Shown here one piece after another: positions 45,728 through 57,749 of a stretch of DNA of 64,000 nucleotides; positions within the stretch are counted from its first letter, which is position 1; every line of letters starts with the position of its first letter. A model generated the notes under the pieces. It saw only the letters and a program-made list of their open reading frames with translations. It made no database searches and was not told the DNA's origin. The translations under genes were made by a program, and so were the position numbers. Origin of the DNA: Siphonodentalium dalli (Eukaryota > Mollusca > Scaphopoda > Gadilida > Siphonodentaliidae); the NCBI GenBank assembly GCA_032622095.1, contig CP136064.1, forward strand, positions 177,706,247-177,770,246. Reading direction: 5' to 3'.

Positions 45728-46072
45728 TGGGGAGCCAAATTAACATTTAATAAATAATAGAGCTTAAGCGATATAATTGAGCTTAAGCGATATAATAAGG
45801 GAAGATATAATTGCGATTAAGTTCAATAAGGAAATATCTAATTGCGCTTAGCACAATAAGGAATATCTTATTGCACTTAAGCACAAAAAGGAATATCGTA
45901 TTGCACTTAAGCGCAATAAGGAATCTCTAAGCGCAATAAGGAATCTTCTTATTGCACTTAAGCGCGATAAGAAATATTCTTATTGCACTTAAGTGTAATT
46001 AGAGATTCCTTGATTGGGGGGGGGGGGGCTTTAGCTCAATTATTTATTAAATGTTAATTTGGCTTCCTCCCA
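45728..46072. mobile_element. TA-flanked CTTAAG element, 345 bp
   Basis: Ends tggggagccaaattaacatt and its near inverse at 46030-46072 are flanked by TA (45726-45727 and 46073-46074). The core alternates gcacttaagcgcaataagg-like steps and ends with a 13-base G run (46016-46028). Confidence 0.78.
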
Positions 46073-46199
46073 TAGAGGTGAGATAGCTGATGAACCCAAT
46101 TACACTCAAGCGTAATTCAAATGTATTACGCTGATCGTAAGTTAATTATGCTTAAACATAAATAATTTATGCTTAAGTGTAATTAGCTACTATAAAGTG

Positions 46200-47598
46200 A
46201 ATCTGGGATAAGGGGAGTACTCTAAATTGTTCTTTCGACCAGCTGTTTCTACCAATTAAAAAAAATTCTCATTTATTTTGAAACTAATGAAAGACAATGG
46301 TATATTTTTTTACTAGTAATATTCATTATAAACTTGTACAAATCTGAAAACAAACAAAATTTTAATATTTAAGAAATTTAGAGTTCCCTCTCTTACAGCA
46401 GCAACCACTATGCCAGGAAGACCAATCGATCTAGTTCAGCCCGATTGGGCTATTATAATTTATAGATCGATCGGTGGTTCATGCACTCTCTGCGTTTGAA
46501 ATATTGCTAATAATTTCCATTTACATAAGTCAATAATGCCATTGCAGATAACTTCATCTTAAATTCGACCAAATGTGTTGACGTTTGATAAGAAGGGCAG
46601 GAATTCCCCGATTTGTTTATTTTCAATCGATGAGAAGCATGACGACCTGGATCAGCTGATCGGTTCGGAGGTGTGCCAATCGTATTTTGCATGCTGTGCA
46701 CGAATACCCATTCACGCCTAAATTTGCAAACAATCCATATATAACATATACACAGGGTGTACACTTTGTTAGTTGCCAATTAATTCTCGACATTTCAATT
46801 AGAAAACATGAGATATCGATGCAAAAATCAAGACATAATCACATTATCTAGTTTGTGTTTTGTTGAATCTACTTTCGGTTATCGACATGTCGGCTATTGT
46901 TTTGGCTGTTCTCTTAACCGTGCGTGCCAGCCGATCGTCGTTTTTCGGGCGGTTCCGATTTCTTCCGAATATAATTCCATGACCTCCACGCGATGATTCG
47001 CGCCGAAAATGTGGTTGTATCTGAGAAGATTTCTTACTCTGACCGCAGTTTTCAACAATTTAATACGGGGCGAATACCGCATCAATAATATGCAACCTTG
47101 GGGTTTTATTTCTAGTTTTTTATGACCTTTCTTATGGTATATCGGATACAGTTCTGTCTGACATGAAATATATACCCACCGGGAGTGAAGCTAATGACTT
47201 TAAGTGTACATATTTAATTAGCACACATGAGTTTCATTTATTTTTTTAAAGTAGGTCATGAAAATCACACCAAACATAAAAAACACAAACAAACAAAAAA
47301 CAAACAAAAAAACAGAGAGCTGATATTGTGATCTAGTATACTCGTTCGTATATTAGTTTAAATTTATTCACTTTGGTGAATAACATGGATTTTCTTTTGA
47401 AAAACAGGAAGTGTCGTTATTAACGAAGTGTCCCAAATTTCTCTAATAGTATCTTTTCCCGCAAAAAAAAAAACTATATTTGCACTCGATAAGTGCTCTA
47501 GCCTTTCAATGAATCCAAACGTTTGAGGATTTATCTTCAATTCTGGACGATTATGCTTCTGAATTCTGTGTCATGAAAATAGCCTACTGTGTGCCACC
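46200..47598. other. Long stretch with no recognisable gene
   Basis: An A-rich (CAAA)n-like run lies at about 47270-47312. Frames up to 90 codons have no motif. Confidence 0.35.
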
Positions 47599-47602
47599 TT
47601 AA

Positions 47603-48051
47603 ATGCCCACTTAATTTTCGAACCCCCATGCAGATCACATATAAAATATATGCCATATTATATATCATTTGAAGAAGCTCCAAAACATGGTATATCCAAC
47701 TTATCCGGTGTAATACACTGTGAACAGGTTCTTTTTGTCGAGGCAACTACGTGCTTTATGTGCTTGAGTTTAATCTGGACTGTACTGCAAAGTCTACTTA
47801 TTTTCAATGGAAGGGAAATTACTCTACATATTAGTTTGAATTATATTGATTTCTGTGAGCGAAACGGAGGAAATGTTTACATGATTTCAACTATTTTATA
47901 ACACACTATGGGCACATTCTGAGACACAGACGTTCCAAATGGTGATCAATTATAGTATTCTAATCATATGATATGTCATATACTGTTATTAAAACCGTAT
48001 ATCAAGTATCTATAAAAAAAGTAATCGGTGACTCGAAAATTAAATGGGCCT
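47603..48051. mobile_element. TTAA-flanked element, 449 bp
   Basis: Ends atgcccacttaattttcga and (inverted) aggcccatttaattttcga are flanked by TTAA at 47599-47602 and 48052-48055. A related right half lies at 29035-29203. It is presumably a non-autonomous cut-and-paste element; overlapping 70-80-codon frames are chance. Confidence 0.75.
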
Positions 48052-48055
48052 TTAA

Positions 48056-49779
48056 TATATGTCACTCACTGCATGGTGGACACTGGGAGAATTAGTAATT
48101 TCCAGTTGCGGTGTCAATACTTACAATAAGTATATTGCAGTAGGTGGTGGTACCATGTGTTACTTGCAAGATGATTTAAACGAGATTGTGTGCCCACAAT
48201 ACGAAAAATATATTTTTGCGCACTTCTATTATGTGAAGAAGTTGACGAAAATCACTAATTATGAAACGCGCAAGAGAAATGTCGATGTCCTTTTTTTCTT
48301 GACAGAAATAAGTGGCATGTAATTCATGACTGCATAACTTTTGGAATGCACCTCCCAGAAAAACATTCTAATCATATATGCTGCTGCTATTCAGTCATGC
48401 CAAGAAGTGAAACGCCATGTATACTGCCACAACTACGAATTGTTCACGCGCTACAGGAGAGGGCACGACTTCAATCACATCATGTATAGAGTCTTGTATT
48501 CGATCTAAGATTTTTCGACAGCTCCTTGATTGTGGTAGAACTGTATGTCGGATCTTCAGGAAAAAGCAGCCGTTTGAAGTATGTATTTTATACTGAGCAG
48601 CGGCATTCTCATTGCACACATCCGATGCAATGTGGATGAACTTGCGAGTGTGAGCGACAAGGAACATATCTGTAATTATAGTAATATTAGCCAGGTCCAG
48701 CCATATACGTACGTATAACGTGTAGAGTGTGTTGCCATTGTCAACGACAATCACATGACTCACTCATGTGACAATTCCGCCTATATACACGTACACGGTT
48801 GAACCGTTTATAATTTTTGTTGTCGAACATGTAGCAAAGAGGAATAATCCAATCTTCTGGTGATAACTAAGGAGATGATAACTCAACTATATGTGACAGA
48901 CAGGACGCGTTCGTTATTCTCATATTATACTACTGTTCGGTATATGACTTGCCCAATTCGGGATCTAAAAGGCGTTATAGACCATCTTGCTCCTGGATTG
49001 CTTTATTATCGCAGCAGTATGTGCAATGCAAGATATTCTAAAGTGAGCAGCTAACGCTATTCAGGCGGTAGGTGGATAGAACGTGTCCGCGCGGCATTAT
49101 TTTCTTTAAACCAATTAAGCATATCGGCGGCTCTGTGGATATATTGCCTCTATACCACTGTATTATCGTTTACACGTTCTACTACATGTTTGGCCTTTAT
49201 CTCAAAACGTGTACCTTGGCGCCGTAAAATCACATGAATTTGTCAACCAAATACATATATATCCTTAGTAATACCATATACAGTAACACGCGTCACAAGA
49301 TACACGTACGTTTGGTTGTTCCTGGCTATTCCATTTTGGGATTCTAGCGGGTTGTAATATCATCTTTAACATTTGCAAAATGTACTCGCAAATAATTGCA
49401 TGATTGTTTCAACGATTATTATATATCTTACCTTGACGTAGACTGGTGGAAAATATGGTTTCCTTTTGTCACTTATCGCCACATTCTTACCCCTCAGCTC
49501 AAAGTTGTCCAGAAGGATTTCGATTCCCGCAAATGGGGCGGTGAACTGCTGTGATGCCGAGAGCGATACAAGAATCTTAGTGGTATAACTCTACTAAATG
49601 ACACTGTGTTTTTGAAACGCGTGCGGCATGTACGTCAATATAGAGCACACCTAACTGATGCATCCGTATGCCTGCAACATAGAATTTTTTTTATATATGC
49701 GACATTGATCGGCTTACTCATTATTTCTTTACTTTGCTTCCACTATTGTCTGTGCATTATTTTCTCAATAAATACATTT
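48056..49779. other. Long stretch with no recognisable gene
   Basis: A 122-codon minus frame (48395-48763) and an 87-codon plus frame (48059-48322) show no domain or homologous copy in the window. They are left uncalled. Confidence 0.35.
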
Positions 49780-49946
49780 TAAGTGGCATTGCATGGTGTT
49801 TGGGCCGACTTACACGACTGAAGGGTAGAGTCAGCATAACATTACATTGGCTCGGCATGCTGATACAGCAGACAAAAATGCATGATTTTTTTTTGCAATC
49901 TGCCATAAGTGAGTGGAACTGTCTACCAGGCACCATACACAATTAA
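49780..49946 (+). pseudogene. Possible LINE fragment
   Basis: The frame ends HDFFLQSAISEWNCLPGTI, resembling the S/AxxxWNxLP segment that follows the reverse transcriptase in non-LTR elements. Only about 50 codons are informative, so this could be coincidence. Confidence 0.28.
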
Positions 49947-50004
49947 AAAATAAGCACTAAACGCAAGCACCATACACAATTAAAAAATAAGCACTAAACG
50001 CAAG
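49931..50004. repeat. Perfect 37-bp tandem duplication
   Basis: The unit starting caccatacacaatt and ending aacgcaag occurs twice with no differences (49931-49967 and 49968-50004), so it is recent or an assembly artefact. Confidence 0.98.
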
Positions 50005-50890
50005 CGTCCCAAATTACTATTATCACAGTAAGTGTCGTAGATAACAATGACTCCATTCTCGCTTAAGATTGAAGTGCAGTAGCTATGACGTATATCAAGT
50101 AATCATATTAAAACTTCCCCTCACTACCATTGTGGCGAATACAAACAGCACATCACTACATATTGGAATTTCATGAATACAATGATCACAGGACTGAACT
50201 TCTATGGGTCATGCCGCATGTCACCTATCAGAAAATACTCTTCTGTGTGGATCACAGAAACTTAGTTATCGTGAAAATATTAAAACATTTACGCTGTTCA
50301 AACATTAGTCTTGAACAAAAAAACGATTTTCGTAACCCTGACATTCGTGAAAACGTCGTGAATAACATTGAAATCCTGCTGCACGAAACCGCCACCGGAT
50401 CGTGTGACGTTTCACCGCCACGAGCGTATCATTGACGCAAAAATAATGATATGCACAACATTATATTCATGTAGCTCCAACTGAATTATACATTTAGTTT
50501 TCCCACAGTCAGTCAGTCGGTGTGTCTCTATCTCTCTTTTTTATTCTTTCGCGTGCTCTCTCTCCCTCTCTCTCTCCATCCCTTCCTCGCTTCCATCTTC
50601 TCACACTCCCTCTCTCTTACAACAATATATATCATTACCATTATTATAATATTAACATTCTTTCCCGTCCGATAACCCATCTCCACATAATGGAGAGGGA
50701 TGCGAAACAAAATGCAGCAAACACAACAGAAGCCATTGGGCTTGTTATTTAGGTCCCTTTCCAATCAATCCATCTAATTATACTATTATCTTTCATAGTG
50801 TATACATTTTGTTAAATGTTCATATATGTTATCAGGATTGGAATAAAATATCTTTACATAAAACAATGCACCCGATATGTTAACAACAAT
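50005..50890. other. Non-coding; pyrimidine-rich run
   Basis: 50520-50625 is a CT-rich, TCTC-repeat stretch. The 101-codon frame at 50130-50435 is unrecognised. Confidence 0.4.
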
Positions 50891-50894
50891 GTAA

Positions 50895-51125
50895 AGCTTA
50901 CGGCCGGATTCGCCATCTACAGTTTTAACCGGGTATATAAACATGCATTGGCGGTCCAACCAAACCGGGTCTAATGTGGTTGTTTGTGATCGTTTCGCGG
51001 CTAGCTGATCAACAACTCAATTCTCACGCCGTCAACCGTCTTACAGATCCTCCAATTGAACTGATTGTGTAACAAGTGTAAACCACGGTCCAGAAAAGGA
51101 CTCGACATCCTAGTCTCGCCAGTCT
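50895..51125. repeat. GTTTAAAC-type dispersed element
   Basis: It starts ggccggattcgccatctac and ends around accacggtccagaaaagga; both edges match 25972-26350, with shared middle text aaccgggtctaa and ttcgcggctagc. Confidence 0.6.
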
Positions 51126-51129
51126 AGAG

Positions 51130-53810
51130 TATTGACCTACAAACAGCTACGCATTGATGTCATGTACAACCGCCCACGCACTTCTATTCGGCAAACCTCG
51201 GCATTCTCCGTACCGTATATGAATTTATGAAATTGTCGCCCATTGAATTTCACCCATTCGACACAAAATAAGGCACGTATCCAGACGTATCCTAACTGTT
51301 CGATTTCCCCACCGGGTGAACATTCGTATACAAATCCGTCAATATCATTACAGCAGTCACTTGATAAAGTTGGATTGGCAAGCGAGAATCGAATTATTGA
51401 CGTTTGCCTTCTCAATGTTTATATTTTCGAAATGTCCTATAACTCTTTTCTTGTCGAAACTTATGAACTTTCTTGTTGATTTTGTCCATACAATTAACTA
51501 CCGTGCGTTATTTCGTTACAGTATCACCCAGTGTGATTCTAATATCATCGGGCAAGTATTTTACCAATTAAAATACAGTTATCATATTTTACATTAGACT
51601 TGGTGTCACACTGGTCAGTTTTTATATAAACATGGTTCGTTAGTTAAGTTCAAGGAATTATAGGTACATGATACACATAGTTCGTCACATTCATTCCATC
51701 AACACACAGGCACATCCGAATTTCATAATGGTATCATAAGTACTATACCCATTCAGTACATTGTGCTCGAAAACGTAGTGTTATTCGGTATGTGTGTACT
51801 GTTTTCAATTAATCCAGGGTTCGAAAATAGCGGGAAGTATCATTGAGGATCGGTGGTATTTTTCACATTATTACTCATATCGTTTGATATTAATTGCAGT
51901 TATACAACATTCTGAGATATCTCATTTCAGTTTACTTGGTGGATGTATGGTTATAAGTAATGATGGCATAGTTGCGGTGTTATATTGTAAATTGCTCTCA
52001 TGAGGCTTGGAAAGATAACAGCACTTGAGTTAACTGACGTACATGACTAAAATATTAGCACTCACGCTGACATCCCATCGAAATGACCTTGATGAACCAA
52101 CATGAGTCATAAAACAACATATAGTTATAGCATCCGCGCATAGTATTACATGTTGACTACACGCTGTAGTTATATATCCCCTACCCGCTGTCATTGGAAT
52201 CTTCTTATCCATTACAAATTTATCCTTGATACAGTATCATGTCTCCTTGCACCGATTAACCCATAGTTTCGTATCCGACTTAAAGACTGTTAAACGAAAT
52301 GACTGGAAGATGGATTTAATTGGGGTCATTTGGATTTTGACCGGCACAGTAATTAAACAAAGTGTGGGATTCACATTAACTTTGTTTAATTACTCTTCAG
52401 GTCAAAAACAATGACCTTAAACGACCAACCAGTCATACCTTATAATCATATACAGTACATTTTAATAAAACATTATTAACATGAACAACTTTTCAAAACT
52501 ACCAAAACAAGTAACATATTGTTAAAATTCCAAACACAGTCTCCCAATAACAACACGTAGCGAGCCCGTTCACATGATCGGCTTGAAGTGACGTAGGTGG
52601 TTCGTCGCTTTTTATGCAGAGGAAACTGCAGTTATTGTTTGATAAACATTGGAAACCGTCGTGTAAATCGTATGGTGATTTGTAATGATTCTTACGGGCG
52701 CGAATGCAGAGAGTGTGTGCTTATATGAAATTAATGAAACCCATAGTGGTCTGAAGCCTGAAATTACGCTCTCTTTTCTGTATACCTGTTCATTTGTGTC
52801 ATCAATATTTATTCTAGCTTTCGCATGTACATGAATATATAGAGGATCTCCAACGAGTTAGTTTGTGATATAAGATTTTATGAAACGAGTTTGATAAATT
52901 TGATTCATAACGAGTCGCAGACGATGAAGATCTTGTATATCACATGAACAAAATTGGAGCTTTATGCCTTTTTCACAAAGCAAAATCCTTAAAAGAAGCT
53001 TTAAAATGTCTACATTTACATCGTTGGCTGAGACGTTTCACAATCATATACGACAGTATTGCGCGCTCAGGATTGCGACGAAAAATACATTGCCTCTTAT
53101 GTTTTTGTGTCTATTTTCGTTATTGCAATGACGTTGGACTAGAATTTATCTTTAATGAACACATCAATCATTTTGCATTTTCTAGTTTTTGGTGTCATGC
53201 GCGGCTTTTCAAAATAGTATTAATCTGCCTAAGCAATGTAAAGTAGTTTTTTTGTTGGCGCGCTGTCAAGTTGCGGGAAGCATGCGCTTATTCGTCACTA
53301 GTGACGTATACACTATGCGATATAAGGAAATATGTAATGGCTTTTTAAATGATATAATAGGAGTTTCATGTGACATATAATAATTATATTTTGAAGAACA
53401 TTATAATTTATATCAGATTTGGTATCGCATTTTTGGTGAGATTTTCAATTGTGAGATACGGAGAATCTGACATTAAGCAGTATGCTTTTTAAAAGTCATC
53501 CCCTCAGTGTGTTACTTCTGAATCAGAAATTGTTTCAGCTATATAATGTCAATCAGTAAATGCCAAAGACAAAGCCAGATTTTTCTTCTGTTCCAGGTGA
53601 GAATTAAACACATGATGATTTATAATTTGTTTTTATTTTAATAAATTTTATTCATGTCTCAATTTATAACATCTCAAGTACATGAACAATTAAATTATAT
53701 AATCAGTGATGTGTCAATTTGTTTATATAGTCCAGGGTGAGTTATATCTCTCTTTGTTAAATAGTATTTATAAATTAACATCATGGATGGTTAAACATTT
53801 CTAAAATATA
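51130..53810. other. Long stretch with no recognisable gene
   Basis: One palindrome (about 52327-52412) has a perfect 15-bp core gtaattaaacaaagt / actttgtttaattac and near TTAA edges, probably a tiny foldback insertion. The frame at 52944-53246 (100 codons) has no recognised domain. Confidence 0.4.
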
Positions 53811-53814
53811 TAGT

Positions 53815-54715
53815 ACAAGCAGGTTAGCCCGCCACTGGCGGCGTTCGTCAGAAACATGACAATTTTTAATGTTTTTAATTAATTTTTTAGTTAATTTTTC
53901 AATTTAAATTATTTTTTTTCAATGAGTTAATATTAATTTTTTGTTTATAACATGAGTTAATTGTGCATTTTTAATTTACCGGATTTTTTAATTTAATTTT
54001 TGGTTTTTCAATATTTTACCCGTACATTTTTAATTTACTGGATTTTTTAATTTAATTTTTGGTTTTTCAATATTTTACCCGATTAGACCTTATTTTACCC
54101 GATTAAGGTGAAGAAGACATAAGAATCACTAAACACGCAGTACCCGTCCCTAAAAGAGGTATAATTTTAGGTACATCGGGCGGAAAAAACTGACCCGATG
54201 AAAATTTCCCCCGTGCCTAGGAACGACAGACATAAGAATCACACAACATGCATTTTTTTGTTTTCACACAACACGCAGTACCCGTCCCTAAAAGAGGTAT
54301 GATTGAAAATTTCCCCCGTTCCTAGGAACGACAGACAATAAGAATCACACAACACGTTAATTCTGCCTTTTTAATCGAGATAAATGTATTTCGCGTCCGT
54401 AGTTTCATACGCATGGTTAACCATTTAGCAACGTCGATGGCAATAAAGAGCGTTAGTCGGTTAACGACTCCAAATACGGTCAATATAAAGATAGTTGATG
54501 CCTTAACCCCCGAAGTGTCGTTTGCGGTGATATTGATGATTGGGAGTGGAGAATGAGTGCTCAGAGCTTGTTCAAAACGCGACGTGGACGATCCCCGTGG
54601 GTTTTTACACTTATATACGAAATTTGAGCTCGATCCGACCAGCCGTTTCCGATTCTATGAAGTACCCACACACACACATATATACATATATACGGAAGTC
54701 TCAAAATATATAGGA
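53815..54715 (+). repeat. Family C element, tandem copy 1
   Basis: It starts caagcaggttagcccgcc with the GC hairpin. It then has an AT-rich part containing a 59-bp-type duplication (aattttacccg steps at about 53970-54080) and duplicated aatttcccccgt blocks (54130-54350). It ends with ccgtttccgattctatgaag, a CA/TA microsatellite and acggaagtctcaaaatatat. Confidence 0.75.
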
Positions 54716-54717
54716 GA

Positions 54718-55430
54718 CTAGCAGGTTAGCCCACCACTGGCGGCAATCGTCAGAAACATGACAATTTTTTATTTTTATAATTAATTTTTTGTTTTTCAAT
54801 GAGTTAATTGTGCCTTTTTAATTTTTTAATTTAATTTTTTGTTTTTCAATTTTACCCGATTTGACCTTGAATTGATCATTTTCAAGGTCAAGGTCAGGTC
54901 GGGGTCACAATTTAACCCGTCCATGACACTTCCCGTAGGTAGAAAGTTTGAGCTCAATCGGTTCGAGTCTATAAAGGACACACACATATATATCATTTGT
55001 GGGTACCCGTTTCAAGGTGAAGATCACCTCGCGCGGAAAAAGTGACCTGATTAAAATCTCCCCCGTTCCTAGGAAGCCCTAAGTACGTAAGAATCACACA
55101 ACACGCTCATGTCTGGATACAGTCACGCTCACGCCCGGACCCAGACGTAAGAATCACATTACACACATACGCTCTTTATCAACGACACTGCGGATACGAA
55201 CGCTCGTTAACTATCAACGCGATTAACCCCACAGTGCCGTTTTTTGTGACTGGGGTGGAGAACGGGTGCTCGGAGCTTCTCCAAAACGCCGCGACGACCA
55301 TTCCCGTGGATTTTTTTACCCTCGGATATGAAGTTTGCGGTAAATCGGTGCAGCCGTTTTCGATTCTATAAAGTGTATATACACACATATATACACATAT
55401 ATATATATACGGAGTTCTCACAATATATAG
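54718..55430 (+). repeat. Family C element, tandem copy 2
   Basis: It starts ctagcaggttagcccacc directly after copy 1. It contains one unit of the 130-bp minisatellite type (aaggtcaaggtcaggtcggg at about 54884), then tcccccgttcctaggaagcc, gcagccgttttcgattctat and a TA-rich end at about 55378-55430. Confidence 0.78.
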
Positions 55431-55433
55431 TAA

Positions 55434-56075
55434 ACTAGCAGATTAGCCCGCCACTGGCGGGAGTGGTCCCATGGCTTTGGTCGATCCATTATTTTTTGAT
55501 TTTCAAGGTAACCCCCTACAGGCACGCCGTCAGCATGCTACCATTTGCGGGTACCCGTTTCAAGGTCATGTTGGGTGGACAAAATAACCCGACAAAACTA
55601 TTCCCCGTCCCGAGTTGACCATACATAACAAATTTCCCGTCGATGTCACCGCTGACGACCGAGATATCGCCCAAGGTCATTTGTGGGTACCCGTTTCAAG
55701 GTCCAATGTCGCCTCAAGCGGACAAACTGACCCGACGAAAATCTCCCCCGTCCCTTGGAAGCCCTAAGTAGGAAAAATCGTCTCGATATCCCCAGTTTCC
55801 GAGACGGTCGATTGAGCCGTATTTATACTCGTGTATATAAACGATCTTTAACAACGACACCGCAGATACGAACGCTCCTTAATCATTAACCCATCAATTC
55901 CAACGACGGTGGCATGGCGAATGGTGAAGAAGTGCTCGGACGTTCTCAGAAGCGGTGCGATGGCACTTCTCGTGGAATTTTTACCCTTAGATAGCAAGTT
56001 TGGGCTTAGTCGGTGGAGCCGTTTTCGAGTCTATAGAGGATATATATACACATATACGGAAGTCTCAAAATATAT
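55434..56075 (+). repeat. Family C element, tandem copy 3
   Basis: It starts ctagcagattagcccgccac and is the closest relative of the isolated inverted copy at 9862-10493. Shared blocks include atggctttggtcgatccatt, two gggtacccgtttcaaggtc repeats, ggagccgttttcgagtctat and a final acggaagtctcaaaatatat. It joins copy 2 through a few bases (taaa). Confidence 0.82.
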
Positions 56076-56079
56076 GGCA

Positions 56080-57290
56080 GATATGAAATCTCGCATGAGC
56101 TGTTTCTGTTTATATGATACACTCATCAGTCACTAGTATGAGCGAGAATAATTTAAAATCGTTTATGAATAACAATTGTCAATCCCATTTGTGCTGTGCC
56201 TTTCTATGTACATATAAAGTTCAATTTGTCAACAGTACAGTTGCCAAACCCTATAATATACATATGGACTTCAAAGGTAATCTGATCATTTATTGCTCGA
56301 AGCTCTTACACTTAGTTGTGTATTATAAGGTTTGGAAAGGCTAATACCTCTATCAAGACTCAGTTAACCTGATAGCATTAGTATCGACCGGTGGGCAAAT
56401 TGCCAGTATGTATTTTGGTGGTGTTTACATCGATAACCCTCATGTTCCGTTCAAGCAGCGATTATCGAAATATAAGTCTCAATGTTGCGGAAACTGATAG
56501 AATTTGACAACTTCTAAAAGAATGTTGCGAAAAGTATTCTCATTTGGCAAAACATGACAAAAGTAAGTTCCAGGTTAGAGCGGACGCTGTCTTTCAGTAG
56601 TATATCATATGTTAGGGTAACACTTTGAATTAATACATTGAATACTCTTATACAAGCTTTATATTCCACAGAATATATTTCTCAAGTCACATAATCTAGA
56701 ACACTCTGGTATCGAATATTTTTCAGCATTAAACAACACAGACCTTCCCTTGTTCGTCTAGTTCTGATTTGTTGAAAATATTGAGCGTTGACCTCACGGT
56801 TTGTGCCAAAACACTTGAAAACAGCTGTGAAATTTCTTTGACTCTTGGTAAGATTTTTCAGAGTGTATATCGCATGTAGATCGATGTTTCGTGTATCTAT
56901 CGACCCATCGTATCACTTCTTCCAAATTACTTATATATAATTTGGAGGTTCAAATGAGGCATATTCGTGTAACGACTCTATTGGTGGCGAAAATCGCGGT
57001 TTAAAATCCAGACGATAGAGGTCTGATAAGAACTGTCTCATTTTCTTCGTCCTCAGTGTCAAATGTCAAAAGATTCTCTATATCGTTGTCTGAAAGAAGT
57101 TTCCTTCTTGTGTATGTGACGTTCAAGCTGCATTAAATAAAATTACAAAAAGAACAACCATCTTCATTTAATAAATAAATGTAGTTTCAGTGTGTTTTAT
57201 TGCAGAGTGCAGTCCTGTGGTCGTTGAGCAGACTCACAGTGCTCCAACGCCAACGTCAATAAAACACACTAAATCTACATTTTTTCTTAT
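56080..57290. other. Unassigned stretch
   Basis: No gene or clear repeat is seen. Confidence 0.3.
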
Positions 57291-57292
57291 AT

Positions 57293-57431
57293 TTATATCA
57301 GATTTATGGAGACACGGACTCAGTACGAGTGTCCATTGCTTCAAATGTGCTTGCTTCAATGGATGTGAACAAATCATCATTTCGAAATGACCATATGTTC
57401 ATCGGAATGGTACGTTGAGAGGTCCATCAAC
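57293..57431 (+). repeat. Single-copy relative of the 41-bp satellite locus, left part
   Basis: atatcagatttatggagaca, ttcaaatgtgcttgcttcaa and tttcgaaatgaccatatgtt correspond to the left flank and first half-unit of the satellite at 17445-17977. The right counterpart, cctcaactcagatcaaactt, resumes at 57709 after family A copy A4. Confidence 0.6.
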
Positions 57432-57708
57432 CAGCCTGTTCGCATGAAAACCCGCACATTATTTGCTTATCAAGAGCTTATTTTAGGTAGATAATCTGCT
57501 TAGGATTTGTTTCTTTTGAGTCGATACATTATCGACTCCCAATGAGGCGATTCTAAGCAGATTATGTGCGGACAATGACACAAATAAGCCAACCCACGAC
57601 TTTTCAGGTGTACGCTCTTTAACATGTGTTTGACTGTGGCCCGCGCCATAAAACGAAATAACGGCTTTGGCTCCACAACCCTATGATTATTTGCGCGAGG
57701 ATATGTTG
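57432..57708 (+). repeat. Dispersed family A element, copy A4 (uninterrupted)
   Basis: It begins cagcctgttcgcatg and ends gcgcgaggatatgttg, about 277 bp, the shortest copy. It includes gcacattatttgcttat, cattatcgactcccaatgag, gattctaagcagattatgtg, gacaatgacacaaataagcc and cgccataaaacgaaataacg. It interrupts a relative of the 41-bp satellite locus. Confidence 0.8.
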
Positions 57709-57749
57709 CCCTCAACTCAGATCAAACTTGAAGATCGGTATGTATATTT

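Larger units (their letters stand above)
44013..46195. repeat. Nest of CTTAAG-palindrome elements
   Basis: Over about 2.2 kb the palindrome CTTAAG occurs more than 20 times, usually as ttgcgcttaagcgcaa or with a gtaatt flank (for example 44192, 44217, 44238, 44303, 44371, 44392, 44486, 44506, 44540, 44561, 44597, 45169, 45190, 45245, 45544, 45593, 45773, 45876, 45906, 45957, 45988). Element ends of the type tgggaggcc...cacattt occur repeatedly in both orientations (left types at about 44013, 44317, 44451, 45728; right types at 45285, about 45413, 46072), indicating insertion of related elements into each other. Non-coding throughout. Confidence 0.75.

Noticed and set aside
48395-48763. 122-codon minus-strand frame as a possible gene
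   Set aside because: No recognisable domain, and neighbouring frames of similar size look random.
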